From Vibrio sp. YMD68 (GTDB lineage: Bacteria > Pseudomonadota > Gammaproteobacteria > Enterobacterales > Vibrionaceae), in NCBI RefSeq assembly GCF_029958905.1, contig NZ_CP124613.1:434001-498000 (forward strand): a stretch of 64,000 bases of DNA, in the 5' to 3' direction. Position 1 is the first letter of the stretch. Each line of letters starts with the position of its first letter. Of the stretch, positions 45,267-54,561 are shown piece after piece. The position numbers and the translations under genes were made by a program. The notes beneath the pieces are model-generated. The model made no database searches. It had not been told where the DNA came from and saw only the letters and a program-made list of their open reading frames with translations.

Positions 45267-46130
45267 CTAGTCGCCTAGGGGTTGACGTTCATTTCCGCCC
45301 CGATGTGAGTCTAATGCGACCTTAAGCCGTCTAAGCTTGTCTCTAGAGCGACGTTTATGAGCAACGGCTAACTCTAAAGAAATAACATCCACCAGAGCCA
45401 GCATCGCATAACGAGACGCGGATGGTTTGTAGATGAAATCCGTTTCATCGTGTTGGATAGGTAACACCAAATCTGCGTGTTCTGACAGTGGCGTCTCTAC
45501 CGGGGTGATCGCGATCACTTTCATACCGTATTTTTTCGCCAACTGAGCGGTTTCTACCAATACTGGCGTATAACCTGTTGCTGAAATAATAACGAACACA
45601 TCATTTTTGTCCGCCGTGGCGGCGACCATTTGAGCGAGCATGCCATCGTTGTACGCCACAATTGCGTAGCCAAACCGAAATAGTCGATGTTGAAGCTCTT
45701 GAGAAGCAATCGTGGAGCCGCCTCCCATGCCAATTGACACGATTTGTCTCGCCTGATGAAGCCAAGTTATTGCGGTTTCAATATCCTGCTCGTTGATTAA
45801 GCTGCGGTTGATATCGAGTGTTTGTTTTATCGACTCGTAAACCCCCTGATAGCCAGACTGATCGGGTGGTTCTAATATGAATCGCTGCCCAATGGTCAGT
45901 GACTGAGCGAGCTTAATTTTCATATCGCGAACGTTATTACAGCCAATGGCTTTAGCAAATCGAGTAATGGTCGCTTCACTGACCGCTGCATTTTCAGCAA
46001 GTTCTGTAATACTCGCGTTTGCTGCAAGATTGATGTCGTCCATGATCAGCTTCGCGACTTTTTTCTCAGCCTCTCTCAGCGCCCCAAAGCGCTCAGCAAT
46101 TTGGGAAACAATATCTACTTCAAGTGTCAA
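45267..46130 (-). CDS. RpiR/MurR-family transcriptional regulator
   Basis: 287 residues from TTG 46130, with AAGGAA 6 bases upstream. N-terminal HTH_6 domain (about 1-77; REAEKKVAKLIMDD, ITELAENAAVSEATITRFAK) and a C-terminal SIS sugar-isomerase-type domain (about 125-255; VSIGMGGGSTIASQELQHRL, VIISATGYTPVLVETAQLAK). Such regulators sense phosphorylated sugars or amino sugars. It lies beside the D-amino-acid/hexosaminidase cluster and probably controls it. Confidence 0.88.
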   Translation of the reverse strand: MTLEVDIVSQIAERFGALREAEKKVAKLIMDDINLAANASITELAENAAVSEATITRFAKAIGCNNVRDMKIKLAQSLTIGQRFILEPPDQSGYQGVYESIKQTLDINRSLINEQDIETAITWLHQARQIVSIGMGGGSTIASQELQHRLFRFGYAIVAYNDGMLAQMVAATADKNDVFVIISATGYTPVLVETAQLAKKYGMKVIAITPVETPLSEHADLVLPIQHDETDFIYKPSASRYAMLALVDVISLELAVAHKRRSRDKLRRLKVALDSHRGGNERQPLGD

Positions 46131-46215
46131 AAAGTGTTCCTTATTTGTTACCGCTTATTGGTCTCTATTTAGTCTCGTCGATTGACCATGCTACATGGTA
46201 CTTATCAGTCGTTTG

Positions 46216-46251
46216 ACGTTGATTAACCATTTTACGTTGATTAACCATTTG
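46216..46251. repeat. 18-bp tandem duplication upstream of the RpiR gene
   Basis: ACGTTGATTAACCATTTT at 46216-46233 and ACGTTGATTAACCATTTG at 46234-46251, about 90 bases upstream of the regulator's start. It could be a doubled operator or a chance duplication. Confidence 0.75.
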
Positions 46252-46312
46252 ACGCTTTAGCAATAAGCGGCGGTTGTTTTGCATTTTTCTCAGTATAACG
46301 AATGTCAGTTCG

Positions 46313-47566
46313 TTAAAAGCAGGTTTCTACCCAATGCGTCACCTGATAGTCGTCATCACAAATGGCAATATGACGCCATTTATCAAAAGTTAAGCATGGA
46401 TGAGAGGTGGAAAAAGCGATCATATCGCCAACCTGGATATCGTTATCGGCATCTATCTCAATAAACGTATGTTGATCCATAACAGCAGTCGCTGTGATTC
46501 CTGAAGCTGAAATAGGCATCCCGTTACTGTAGGCCCGCTCTGCAATAGGCAGGCCCGCATCAAAGGCAACGTCTCGTTTACCCATTCCCACCACTGCTTT
46601 TGTTGGCTCTGGGCGTGAGATGACATAAGCCCAAACTTCTAAAGAGGATTCTAAGTTACCTTCCAGCTCACAGGCATAACCCTGATTGTTTTTGGCACGG
46701 GCAATGACATGGTTTTGAGCATCCAGATAAATACCAGTGTCGTGGATGGCGTAACAGCCAGGGCGGATAATGGCAGTAGCATGGGTTAGATTGGCAAAAC
46801 ACTCTGCTACCACATCATACCAAGCAGAACCCGCACCGGTAACAATGGGCTTATCAGCGATCAGTGTTTTCATGGAAAGGGATTGAACCAGTGAAAGTGT
46901 TTCATTTAAGAATTCTCGGATCATTTGCTCTTGATTGTCGCCATGAATGACGCCTTCATAGACTTCAATACCAGCCAAATTGAGCGATGACATCCCTTGC
47001 ATCGCATCAGCTAGCTCTAAAATTTCATCGCCGCTTCGACAGCCACAACGTCCTCCTTCAACGCCAAATTCAAGTAATACATTCAGCGTTAGATCTGTTT
47101 TAGTAAAAAAGCGTTCCAATTGATCAAGATTAACGATTGAATCCGCGCAACAGTAAAAATTGACATTGAAGCGCTCAATCAAATTCTCAACAATGGCCAT
47201 ATTGGCTTTTCCAACCAGTTGGTTAGCCATGATGATGTTTGTCGCCCCTGCCAATGCCGCAATCTCGGCTTGCATGGGTGTTGCTACTGTTACTCCCCAC
47301 GCACCATGATCAAGTTGCTGCTTAAAAAAATCGGGGGTCATGGTTGTTTTGCCGTGTGGAGCAAGTCGCACATTGTGGTGGTCAGAAAAACGCTGCATCC
47401 ATTGCAGGTTATTTTTCAGTGACGACTGCTTGATGACCGCGGCGGGTAAGGAAATCTCTTCACTGACGAGGCAATAACGCGCTTGTTTCTCTGATACGGC
47501 CGCACGGCCTTTTTGGCCCCAATCCGCTATTCCAAGCAGCTCTATGTGATAGTTTCTATCATTCAT
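46313..47566 (-). CDS. DSD1/D-threonine-aldolase-like PLP enzyme ('amino acid deaminase')
   Basis: 417 residues from ATG 47566, 7 bases after AAGGAACC. Alanine-racemase-like PLP barrel (about 40-285): the PLP lysine is Lys73 in RLAPHGKTTM, then WGVTVATPMQAEIAALAGA and LLEFGVEGGRCGCRS. The C-terminal domain has the DSD1-type metal ligands His and Cys near HPCLTFDKW. Members act on D-serine or D-threonine-type beta-hydroxy D-amino acids, as dehydratase or aldolase. Divergent from the D-aminoacylase gene; with RidA nearby, a dehydratase giving an enamine is likely (inference). Confidence 0.8.
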   Translation of the reverse strand: MNDRNYHIELLGIADWGQKGRAAVSEKQARYCLVSEEISLPAAVIKQSSLKNNLQWMQRFSDHHNVRLAPHGKTTMTPDFFKQQLDHGAWGVTVATPMQAEIAALAGATNIIMANQLVGKANMAIVENLIERFNVNFYCCADSIVNLDQLERFFTKTDLTLNVLLEFGVEGGRCGCRSGDEILELADAMQGMSSLNLAGIEVYEGVIHGDNQEQMIREFLNETLSLVQSLSMKTLIADKPIVTGAGSAWYDVVAECFANLTHATAIIRPGCYAIHDTGIYLDAQNHVIARAKNNQGYACELEGNLESSLEVWAYVISRPEPTKAVVGMGKRDVAFDAGLPIAERAYSNGMPISASGITATAVMDQHTFIEIDADNDIQVGDMIAFSTSHPCLTFDKWRHIAICDDDYQVTHWVETCF

Positions 47567-47755
47567 TTGTGTGGTTCCTTCAGCATTCAAAGCAAAGTAA
47601 CATTAATTAAGTTGTTGTTTTTAATTATTTACTGGTTCTTATGATGGCATTGGTGTTGGAAAGTATCAAACAGTTGGGGTGTTTTTGTGTGTTTTATCAC
47701 TGTGTTTTTTTCTGAAAATTATAAGATAACCACACTAGATATGAGGAACGATAAA

Positions 47756-49198
47756 TTGGAAATGTTATTCGATACCATCATAAAAAATATAGAGGTGTTC
47801 GATGGCTCTGGCGAAGAGGCATTTTTCGCTGATGTTGCAATTCGGGACAACCGTATCGAAAAAATCGGCAAGCTTGATTTAGAAGAGTGCAGTCATGTTA
47901 TTGAAGGGCATGGCCTCGCACTAGCACCGGGTTTTATTGATGTACATACTCACGATGATACCAATGTCATTCGCTACCCAGAGTGTTTGCCTAAGATAAG
48001 CCAAGGTGTAACGACTGTCATTGTTGGCAATTGTGGCATTAGTGCTTCCCCCGCGGTATTGACAACGGCTCCACCTGATCCAATGAACCTATTGGGTGAG
48101 CAACAAGATTTTAGATACCCTTCGTTTATGGCTTATGCAGAAGCGGTAGAACAAGCGAAACCAGCAGTAAATGTGGCGGCGTTAGTTGGCCATACGACAC
48201 TTCGTCATCAAGTAATGGACCGTTTAGACAGAACCGCCACGGACGGTGAAATCGCACAGATGCAGTCGTCGCTAACCAAAGCGATGGAGCAAGGTGCTCT
48301 CGGTTTAAGTTCTGGTCTTGCGTATGCCAGTGCAAAACAAGCTACGGCAAATGAAGTCATGCAGCTGTCTGAGGTTCTCGCTGAACATGATGGTATTTAT
48401 ACCACTCACATGCGCACTGAATTTGAAGAAATTATCAGTGCAATGGATGAAGCGTTCGAAACCGGAAAACACGCTCGCGTTCCTGTTGTTATTTCACACC
48501 TAAAATGTGCGGGTGCCGGTAACTGGGGGAGAACGGTAGAGGTGATTGATCACCTAGAAACGGCATCCAAACACCAAGACGTGTCGTGCGATTGCTACCC
48601 ATATTCAGCCAGTTCATCAACACTAGATTTGAAACAGGTTACTGATGAGATTGATATATTCATTACCTGGTCTGAAGCGTTGCCCCAATACGCAGGAAAG
48701 ATGTTAAAAGACATCGCAACAGAGATGAAACAGCCATTGATGGACGCTGCAAAAGCGTTACAGCCAGCGGGCGCAGTTTATCACTGCATGGATGAGGACG
48801 ATGTGAAGCGAGTTCTTAAATATAAACGCACAATGGTGGGCTCAGATGGCTTGCCTAATGACCCTCATCCACACCCACGTCTTTGGGGGACTTTCCCGAA
48901 AGTGTTAGGCCACTATAGCCGCGATAAAAAGTTGTTTTCCATGTCGGAAGCGATTCATAAAATGACGGGTTTATCGGCGAAGCGATATAACTTAAACCAA
49001 CGTGGAATTATAAAAGAAGGGGCTTATGCTGATTTGGTGATATTTAACCCAAATACGGTAAAAGACACCGCTACTTTTGAAAACCCTATATCGGCGTCAC
49101 AAGGTATAGAGTATGTTTTTGTCAATGGTGAGCTGTCATATTATAAAGGGGCAGTGCAGAGTAAACGTTCTGGTGTATTTATATTTAATAATAAATAA
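47756..49198 (+). CDS. N-acyl-D-amino-acid deacylase (D-aminoacylase)
   Basis: 480 residues. Amidohydrolase-fold zinc enzyme that removes the acyl group from N-acyl-D-amino acids. Motifs: the metal-binding GFIDVHTHDD (from about residue 58), GVTTVIVGNCGIS, VVISHLKCAG, MVGSDGLPNDPHPHPR and the ending EGAYADLVIFNP. TTG 47756 is 7 bases after GAGGAA; ATG 47762 gives a start only two residues shorter. Acyl and side-chain specificity cannot be told. First gene of a rightward unit with ridA and the GH20 gene. Confidence 0.88.
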   Translation: MEMLFDTIIKNIEVFDGSGEEAFFADVAIRDNRIEKIGKLDLEECSHVIEGHGLALAPGFIDVHTHDDTNVIRYPECLPKISQGVTTVIVGNCGISASPAVLTTAPPDPMNLLGEQQDFRYPSFMAYAEAVEQAKPAVNVAALVGHTTLRHQVMDRLDRTATDGEIAQMQSSLTKAMEQGALGLSSGLAYASAKQATANEVMQLSEVLAEHDGIYTTHMRTEFEEIISAMDEAFETGKHARVPVVISHLKCAGAGNWGRTVEVIDHLETASKHQDVSCDCYPYSASSSTLDLKQVTDEIDIFITWSEALPQYAGKMLKDIATEMKQPLMDAAKALQPAGAVYHCMDEDDVKRVLKYKRTMVGSDGLPNDPHPHPRLWGTFPKVLGHYSRDKKLFSMSEAIHKMTGLSAKRYNLNQRGIIKEGAYADLVIFNPNTVKDTATFENPISASQGIEYVFVNGELSYYKGAVQSKRSGVFIFNNK

Positions 49199-49266
49199 CC
49201 AAATACATATCTAATATTAATTTAACTAAAATAAATCAATTTTATTATTTGAACTGGAGTAAGAAA

Positions 49267-49659
49267 ATGTCAATTAAACGTTATGGTATAGAAGGCGGTA
49301 CAGGTACTGGTGGTCAACATTTACCATTTGCAAGAGCAACAGAAGCGGCAGGTTTCTTGTACGTATCCGGTCAAACACCAATGACCGATGGCGAAGTCGT
49401 TGAAGGTGGTATTATTGAACAGTCACGTCTAGCGATTCAAAACTGTGTCGATATCATGACTGAGTGTGGCTATGAGCTTGAAGATGTCATGCACGTAAAA
49501 GTGGTGCTAACAGATTCTCGTTATTTCCAATCATTTAATAAAGTCTTTAAAGAGTTCTTTGGTGCGAACCCTCCTGCACGTATTTGTATGGTGTGTGATT
49601 TAGTCGTAGACGTGAAGGTAGAAGTTGACGTGACTTGTTACCGTAAAGATCGTGCTTAA
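49267..49659 (+). CDS. ridA: RidA family enamine/imine deaminase
   Basis: 130 residues from ATG 49267 (CTGGAGTAAGAAA RBS). Rid fold: GGQHLPFARATEAAGFLYVS, GQTPM, QNCVDIMTECGYELEDVMHV, and the substrate-binding Arg in NPPARICMVC (about residue 107). Hydrolyses 2-aminoacrylate-type enamines released by PLP enzymes. It is less like the housekeeping RidA (which ends GxVEIEAIAV), so it belongs to a Rid subgroup tied to this catabolic cluster. 50-100 bases from both neighbours. Confidence 0.82.
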   Translation: MSIKRYGIEGGTGTGGQHLPFARATEAAGFLYVSGQTPMTDGEVVEGGIIEQSRLAIQNCVDIMTECGYELEDVMHVKVVLTDSRYFQSFNKVFKEFFGANPPARICMVCDLVVDVKVEVDVTCYRKDRA

Positions 49660-49785
49660 TAATAAGTAGTTCCAGTAAATTTATTTTATAGGGAAATATT
49701 AATTAGTGGAAAAATACCAATAATTAATATTGAGACTGATGATTTTCCACTGGTTCCTACGTTGGTTGATTCACGGACGGTTATA

Positions 49786-52185
49786 ATGGTACTCGCAATG
49801 GCTCCAAATACCGATTTAAATCTGATGCCTTATCCACAAACTGTGGAATTAAAAAAAGGTCAGGTTACAGTAGATAGTGAATTTAAAGTCTTTATTAAAG
49901 GCTTTAATTCAGATCGTGTGGCATATACAGCAAAACGTTTTATTGACCGTCTTGAAAGACAAACGGGTGTACCAACACTGAACTGGCAGGCTGAGAATGA
50001 AAAAGAAGCCAATTTAGTTATCGACATCAATCGTGCTCCTAAGACTGACGTTCAAAATATAGAGTCTGATGAGTCTTATCGCATCACCACACGTGGCGAT
50101 CAAATTGTCCTTTCTTCTGAAAGCCCATACGGTGCGATTCGCGGTATCGAGACGATTCTTCAGCTTGTTCAATCCACGTCTACGGGTTACCACATTCCAG
50201 CGGTTACCATTGTTGATGAGCCTCGATTCCAGTGGCGTGGTGTTTCCTACGATACCTCTCGTCACTTTATTGAGTTCGACGTCTTGATTCGCCAACTTGA
50301 TGCGATGGCTTCAGCGAAAATGAACGTGTTCCATTGGCACTTCTGGGATGATCAAGGTATTCGTATCCAAACTGATTCTTGGACACGTTTATGGTCTGAA
50401 AGCTCAGATGGTAATTATTACACGAAAGATCAGGTTCGTTACCTAGTAGAATATGCTCGCAACTTAGGTATTCGTGTGATTCCAGAGGTGTCATTACCAG
50501 GGCACTCTTCTGCGGTAGCGCATGCTTATCCACATCTAATGTCGGGAGGTGAAGGCCAGTCTTATGAACAAGAGCGCGAGTGGGGGGTATTTGAACCGTT
50601 AATGGATCCACTAAACCCTGAGCTGTATGAAATGCTGGGTGACGTCTTTGACGAAGTTGTTGCTCTCTTCCCAGATGAGTACTTCCACATTGGTGGTGAT
50701 GAGCCAAACTACTCTCAGTGGATCAACAGTGAGAAGCATCAAGCCTTTATCGCTGAGAATAACATTGACGGCGAACGTGGTCTGCAATCTTACCTCAACA
50801 TCAAAGTTGAGCAGATGCTAGAAGAACGCGGCAAAAAGATGACAGGTTGGGACGAAATCTGGCACAAAGATCTGCCAACATCGATTGTTATTCAAAGCTG
50901 GCAGGGACACGATAGTATTGGCCGTGCAGCGAAAGAAGGTTACCAAGGTATTCTATCGACAGGTTACTACCTAGATCAGCCGCAACCAACTAGCTACCAC
51001 TACCGTAACGATCCTATTCCAAAAGGGATCACCGTCGATGATTCCCTTCATGCTGGTGAGAGTTTTGTTAGCTACCAGTGGGAAAAGCCGCGTACTAAAG
51101 GTGGTCTATGTAAGGGACTACTTACTATCATCGAAGCGAAAAATGGCACGCCTCGCGCATTCGTTGATTACAACGGCAAATCACGTGAAGAGGTGTTCAT
51201 CAAAGAGTACCAGGCGGGCAAGTCTCTAGTCGCTTATTTTGATAACTTCATGTCATATACAGAGTTTAATTTAAACTTAGATCAAAACGGATTTAGCGAA
51301 GGTAGTTACCAGCTTATTGGTAATGTTCGTTGGCCAACAACAGCGGAAATCGTTGCAAGCAGCAAAATGGAAGGCAGCGTGATCCCTGAGCCAAATGGCG
51401 GCTATCCAGCCGAGCTTACTGAGAAAGAGAAAGAGCTTATTCTTGGTGGCGAAATTACCCTGTGGTTAGAGAACAAAGACACTCATACCGTTGAAGGCTA
51501 TTTATGGCCACGCAGCTACGCAATCGCTGAGCGCTTATGGTCTGATGCATCTTTGACGGACGAAGAGAGCATGTATCAACGTATGGCTGTAATGGACACA
51601 TGGTCTGAAGTGTCAGTAGGCTTACGTCATCATGCGAATGCGGATATGCTGCTTAAGCGTCTAGCGAAAGGTCAAAATATCCAATCGTTGCAAGTGTTGG
51701 CTAAATACATTGAACCTGCACAATACTACGCACGTAACTGGGAGAAGTGGATTTCGACTGAGAATCACGGTGATCTGTACAACCAACATGAGCGTTTGAA
51801 TCGCTTTGTGGATGCATTAGTCGTAGAAAGTTACGCAGTGTATGAAATGGAAAGATGGGTTAGCGATTTTGCATCAGGTAACAGCGCTGCGTTAGTTGAA
51901 TTAGAAACTCACTACCAAAATGTACGTAAAGCTGCAGTGGCTTCTCAGCCAATCTTTGCCGACCATATCGCCTCAGTTGATAGTGTGATCATCGCTGAAA
52001 AAGCAGAGTTAGTGGCTGATCTTGGTTTGACTTTGATTGAGAAGGCGAAGAAAGGTGAAACGATCCGCAGTGAAGACGCTCAAGCTTACTTAGCGGTGAT
52101 CAGTGAGTCTGCAAAAATCTACGATGAAGCGATTGTAGCGATTGTTCGCCCAACGGAAGCGCTAGTGCGTCACCTGACTAAATAG
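49786..52185 (+). CDS. Glycoside hydrolase family 20 beta-N-acetylhexosaminidase
   Basis: 799 residues. GH20b-type N-domain (about 15-145), catalytic barrel (about 150-600) with the catalytic Asp-Glu pair in FHIGGDEPNYSQW (about 305-306), WHFWDDQGIRI and IPEVSLPGHSS. A helical C-terminal domain of about 170 residues follows. The barrel holds an unusual insert (about 410-530, FVDYNGKSREEVFI). No signal peptide, so it seems cytoplasmic. Releases terminal GlcNAc/GalNAc. ATG 49786 lies after an untypical RBS (ACGGACGG); start uncertain. Confidence 0.87.
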   Translation: MVLAMAPNTDLNLMPYPQTVELKKGQVTVDSEFKVFIKGFNSDRVAYTAKRFIDRLERQTGVPTLNWQAENEKEANLVIDINRAPKTDVQNIESDESYRITTRGDQIVLSSESPYGAIRGIETILQLVQSTSTGYHIPAVTIVDEPRFQWRGVSYDTSRHFIEFDVLIRQLDAMASAKMNVFHWHFWDDQGIRIQTDSWTRLWSESSDGNYYTKDQVRYLVEYARNLGIRVIPEVSLPGHSSAVAHAYPHLMSGGEGQSYEQEREWGVFEPLMDPLNPELYEMLGDVFDEVVALFPDEYFHIGGDEPNYSQWINSEKHQAFIAENNIDGERGLQSYLNIKVEQMLEERGKKMTGWDEIWHKDLPTSIVIQSWQGHDSIGRAAKEGYQGILSTGYYLDQPQPTSYHYRNDPIPKGITVDDSLHAGESFVSYQWEKPRTKGGLCKGLLTIIEAKNGTPRAFVDYNGKSREEVFIKEYQAGKSLVAYFDNFMSYTEFNLNLDQNGFSEGSYQLIGNVRWPTTAEIVASSKMEGSVIPEPNGGYPAELTEKEKELILGGEITLWLENKDTHTVEGYLWPRSYAIAERLWSDASLTDEESMYQRMAVMDTWSEVSVGLRHHANADMLLKRLAKGQNIQSLQVLAKYIEPAQYYARNWEKWISTENHGDLYNQHERLNRFVDALVVESYAVYEMERWVSDFASGNSAALVELETHYQNVRKAAVASQPIFADHIASVDSVIIAEKAELVADLGLTLIEKAKKGETIRSEDAQAYLAVISESAKIYDEAIVAIVRPTEALVRHLTK

Positions 52186-52205
52186 TCACAATTCTAAGTA
52201 AAAAA

Positions 52206-52236
52206 GCCGCTAGAGCTTGAAACGGGTTCTGGCGGC
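52206..52236 (-). terminator. Terminator of the GAPDH gene (minus strand)
   Basis: Read leftward: GCCGCCAGA pairs with TCTAGCGGC, followed by TTTTTTAC. Confidence 0.7.
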
Positions 52237-52253
52237 AAATCAACGAGAAGTAC

Positions 52254-52316
52254 AGCTCACAAACTAAGAGTTTAAAACTAGGGTTGTTTTAAACACTAGG
52301 TCGTGAGCTTTTTATT
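52254..52316 (+). terminator. Terminator of the hexosaminidase gene (plus strand)
   Basis: Outer stem AGCTCAC/GTGAGCT, inner stem GTTTAAAAC/GTTTTAAAC, followed by TTTTTATT. A long two-part hairpin. Confidence 0.7.
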
Positions 52317-52360
52317 ATTGTAGTTGTGGAGCTTAATTCGTTGGCTCTCAATAAGCCGTT

Positions 52361-53812
52361 CTATGCTTCAGGGTAGGTTTTGTAGCGAACACCCATCATC
52401 TGTTCCATACAGTGAACTACTTGGCAACTGTAGCCAAATTCGTTGTCATACCAAATGTAAACCACACAGCGATTGTCTTGAGCGATAGTTGCCACTCCAT
52501 CAACAATCCCAGCATGGCGAGAGCCAACGATATCGCTAGATACCACTTCTGTTGAGTCTGTGTAATCAATCTGTGCAGACAGTGAAGAGGTTAATGCCAT
52601 TTCACGAAGGTACGTATTGAGCTCTTCTTTTGTCGTGTTCGATTCTAGATTCAAATTGGCAATGGCCATTGAAACATTCGGTGTTGGAACACGAATGGCG
52701 TTACCGGTTAATTTACCCGTCAGCTCTGGCAATGCCTTCGATACCGCTTTAGCAGCGCCGGTCGAGGTTAGCACCATATTCAATGACGCACTGCGACCAC
52801 GACGATCACCAGAATGGAAGTTATCAATCAGGTTTTGATCATTAGTAAATGAGTGCACCGTTTCAATATGCCCAGACTGGATACCGAATTTGTCGTTAAT
52901 CGCTTTCAAGGCTGGTGTGATTGCATTGGTGGTGCAGCTGGCTGCCGAGATAATGGTGTCTTCTGGCTGAATAACGTCTTCGTTCACACCAAATACAACG
53001 TTTTTAATGTCGCCTTTTCCTGGTGCGGTAAGCAGAACTTTTTCAGCGCCATCGCAACCTAAGTGTTGGCCTAGTCCTTCGCTGTCTCTCCATACACCCG
53101 TATTATCAACCACTAAGGCGTTGTTGATTCCGTAATGGTTGTAGTTAATTTCTTCAGGCTTATTGGCATAGATAATTTGGATGTAGTTACCATTGGCAAT
53201 GATGGCTTTACGCTCTTCGTCAACCACAATACTGCCGTTAAATTGACCATGAACAGAGTCACGTCGTAACAGGCTGGCCCGTTTTTCTAAATCGCCTTTT
53301 TTGCCACCGCGCACAACAATTGCTCGCAAGCGCAACGGGTAACCTGGGCCACTTTTTTCAACCAATAAACGCGTCAATAGTCGGCCAATTCGGCCAAAGC
53401 CGTAAAGAACAACATCACGCGGCTCTGTGATGGTCTTTCCATCCATGGCTTTTAAAAGTGCAGTGTGCAGAAAATCATTCAATGCATGGGTGTCGTCATG
53501 ACTGCGCCAGTATTGCTGGGCAAGTTGTCCAACATCGATTCTGCATGGGGAAAGCGGAATTTTAGTTAAACATTGAATGATAGGAGAAGTTTGTTCTAGG
53601 GTCAGTGGTTGGTCTGTAAAGTGACGAGAGAGTCGGTGTGCCTTAATAATATCGATAGTGTCTGCATTGACGAGGGTTTTACCAAAGAGGATAACTTCTA
53701 CCCCTTTTTCTCGATACAGCTGGCCTAATAGGGGTGAAGTAGATTCTGCAATCGTTTGGCTGGTTTGCCAATCGCGAAGGTGCTTCTCAGGACTCTGTTT
53801 TTCTGAAGACAT
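52361..53812 (-). CDS. Glyceraldehyde-3-phosphate dehydrogenase, long form
   Basis: 483 residues, about 150 more than ordinary GapA. Residues 1-130 are an extra helical domain; then the Rossmann fold (LYGFGRIGRLLTRLLVEKSG, about 138-157) and the catalytic stretch SAASCTTNAITP with the active Cys near residue 293, followed by His in HSFTNDQ. The C-terminal DNEFGYSCQVV is standard. Long GAPDHs of this kind occur in Vibrio and Pseudomonas next to the main enzyme. It may serve gluconeogenesis or NADP use (inference). Confidence 0.9.
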   Translation of the reverse strand: MSSEKQSPEKHLRDWQTSQTIAESTSPLLGQLYREKGVEVILFGKTLVNADTIDIIKAHRLSRHFTDQPLTLEQTSPIIQCLTKIPLSPCRIDVGQLAQQYWRSHDDTHALNDFLHTALLKAMDGKTITEPRDVVLYGFGRIGRLLTRLLVEKSGPGYPLRLRAIVVRGGKKGDLEKRASLLRRDSVHGQFNGSIVVDEERKAIIANGNYIQIIYANKPEEINYNHYGINNALVVDNTGVWRDSEGLGQHLGCDGAEKVLLTAPGKGDIKNVVFGVNEDVIQPEDTIISAASCTTNAITPALKAINDKFGIQSGHIETVHSFTNDQNLIDNFHSGDRRGRSASLNMVLTSTGAAKAVSKALPELTGKLTGNAIRVPTPNVSMAIANLNLESNTTKEELNTYLREMALTSSLSAQIDYTDSTEVVSSDIVGSRHAGIVDGVATIAQDNRCVVYIWYDNEFGYSCQVVHCMEQMMGVRYKTYPEA

Positions 53813-54153
53813 GGTAGTGGGGGACCTTTTCGTTATTTGAGCTTATGTTATTGGAACGTGTTCTATACGGCACTCACCCAACTATTCGCATTGAATCGCA
53901 TTGAAGAATGACATTTCAGAATCCTAGCTAAGTTGAGGACCCCTGCGGAGAAAGGTAAATAGCCGATGTTTTATCTTTGTAATTATTATGGGGCAGGATT
54001 GTAAATGGTGAAGTGTTATTCTGCTAGGAAAAATAACCGCGACATTTAACACTGCATATTGATTGTAAATAGGCGAATTGTGTTAGTGTATCGCGGCCAA
54101 ATGCCAATTGACTTTTTTAAAAATACAGACTTAATTCGAGACGATATGGTTTT
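53813..54153. other. Intergenic region upstream of GAPDH
   Basis: 341 bases, presumably holding the GAPDH promoter (leftward). No convincing operator, riboswitch or small RNA recognised. Confidence 0.35.
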
Positions 54154-54360
54154 ATGGAACATTATTTATTTTCCATTTTCATTGCGCTCATTAATTATGT
54201 GTTGGGTGTACGCTTAACAACATAAACAGTAAACGATAGGCTGACAAAAAGTGGTGGAGTAACCCTATTCTATAGTGGAATCCTCTTTACGCTGTGGATT
54301 GAGCCGATTTATTTCATCGTTACCAACGAAAAAGGTTTTTTAGATGCATGTCGTGAGTGA
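54154..54360 (+). pseudogene. Broken small membrane-protein gene (in-frame stop)
   Basis: ATG 54154 opens MEHYLFSIFIALINYVLGVR, then meets TAA at 54223-54225. The same frame goes on without a break for 44 codons (TVNDRLTKSGGVTLFYSGIL, FTLWIEPIYFIVTNEKGFLD) to TGA 54358. Both halves are clearly membrane-type protein, and the second half has no start of its own. A single base change would restore a 68-residue two-helix protein. Family unknown. Confidence 0.6.
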
Positions 54361-54395
54361 AGAAGGCGCTGAAAAATAAAGCTGAAATAATAGGT

Positions 54396-54437
54396 GAAGT
54401 TAGAAGTTAGAAGTTAGAAGTTAGAAGTTAGAGGTAA
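54396..54437. repeat. 7-bp tandem repeat, five perfect copies and one diverged
   Basis: GAAGTTA five times (54396-54430), then GAGGTAA. A 7-base unit of this kind is prone to slip during replication. Confidence 0.9.
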
Positions 54438-54485
54438 AAGGTAAGATAAGCGCTAAGTGACGCCAAAGGTGCTTAAGAATGGGTC

Positions 54486-54518
54486 AGACTATCTAGGATA
54501 ACACCGTCTAGATAGTCT
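54486..54518. other. 11-bp perfect inverted repeat
   Basis: AGACTATCTAG and CTAGATAGTCT flank 11 bases. Read leftward it could help end the dCMP deaminase transcript, but no T-tract is near. Otherwise unexplained. Confidence 0.55.
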
Positions 54519-54561
54519 ACTTGTGTTGACAGACCGAGCGTTTACCGCCCCCGTCAGCCGT

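Noticed and set aside
50267..50707. 146-codon minus-strand frame inside the GH20 gene
   Set aside because: His/Leu/Gln-rich shadow without an RBS.
53930..54000. Stretch GCGGAGAAAGGTAAATAGCCGATG considered in parts as a riboswitch piece
   Set aside because: Only loosely like a c-di-GMP or glycine riboswitch, with no consistent stems, and in the wrong orientation for the GAPDH gene.
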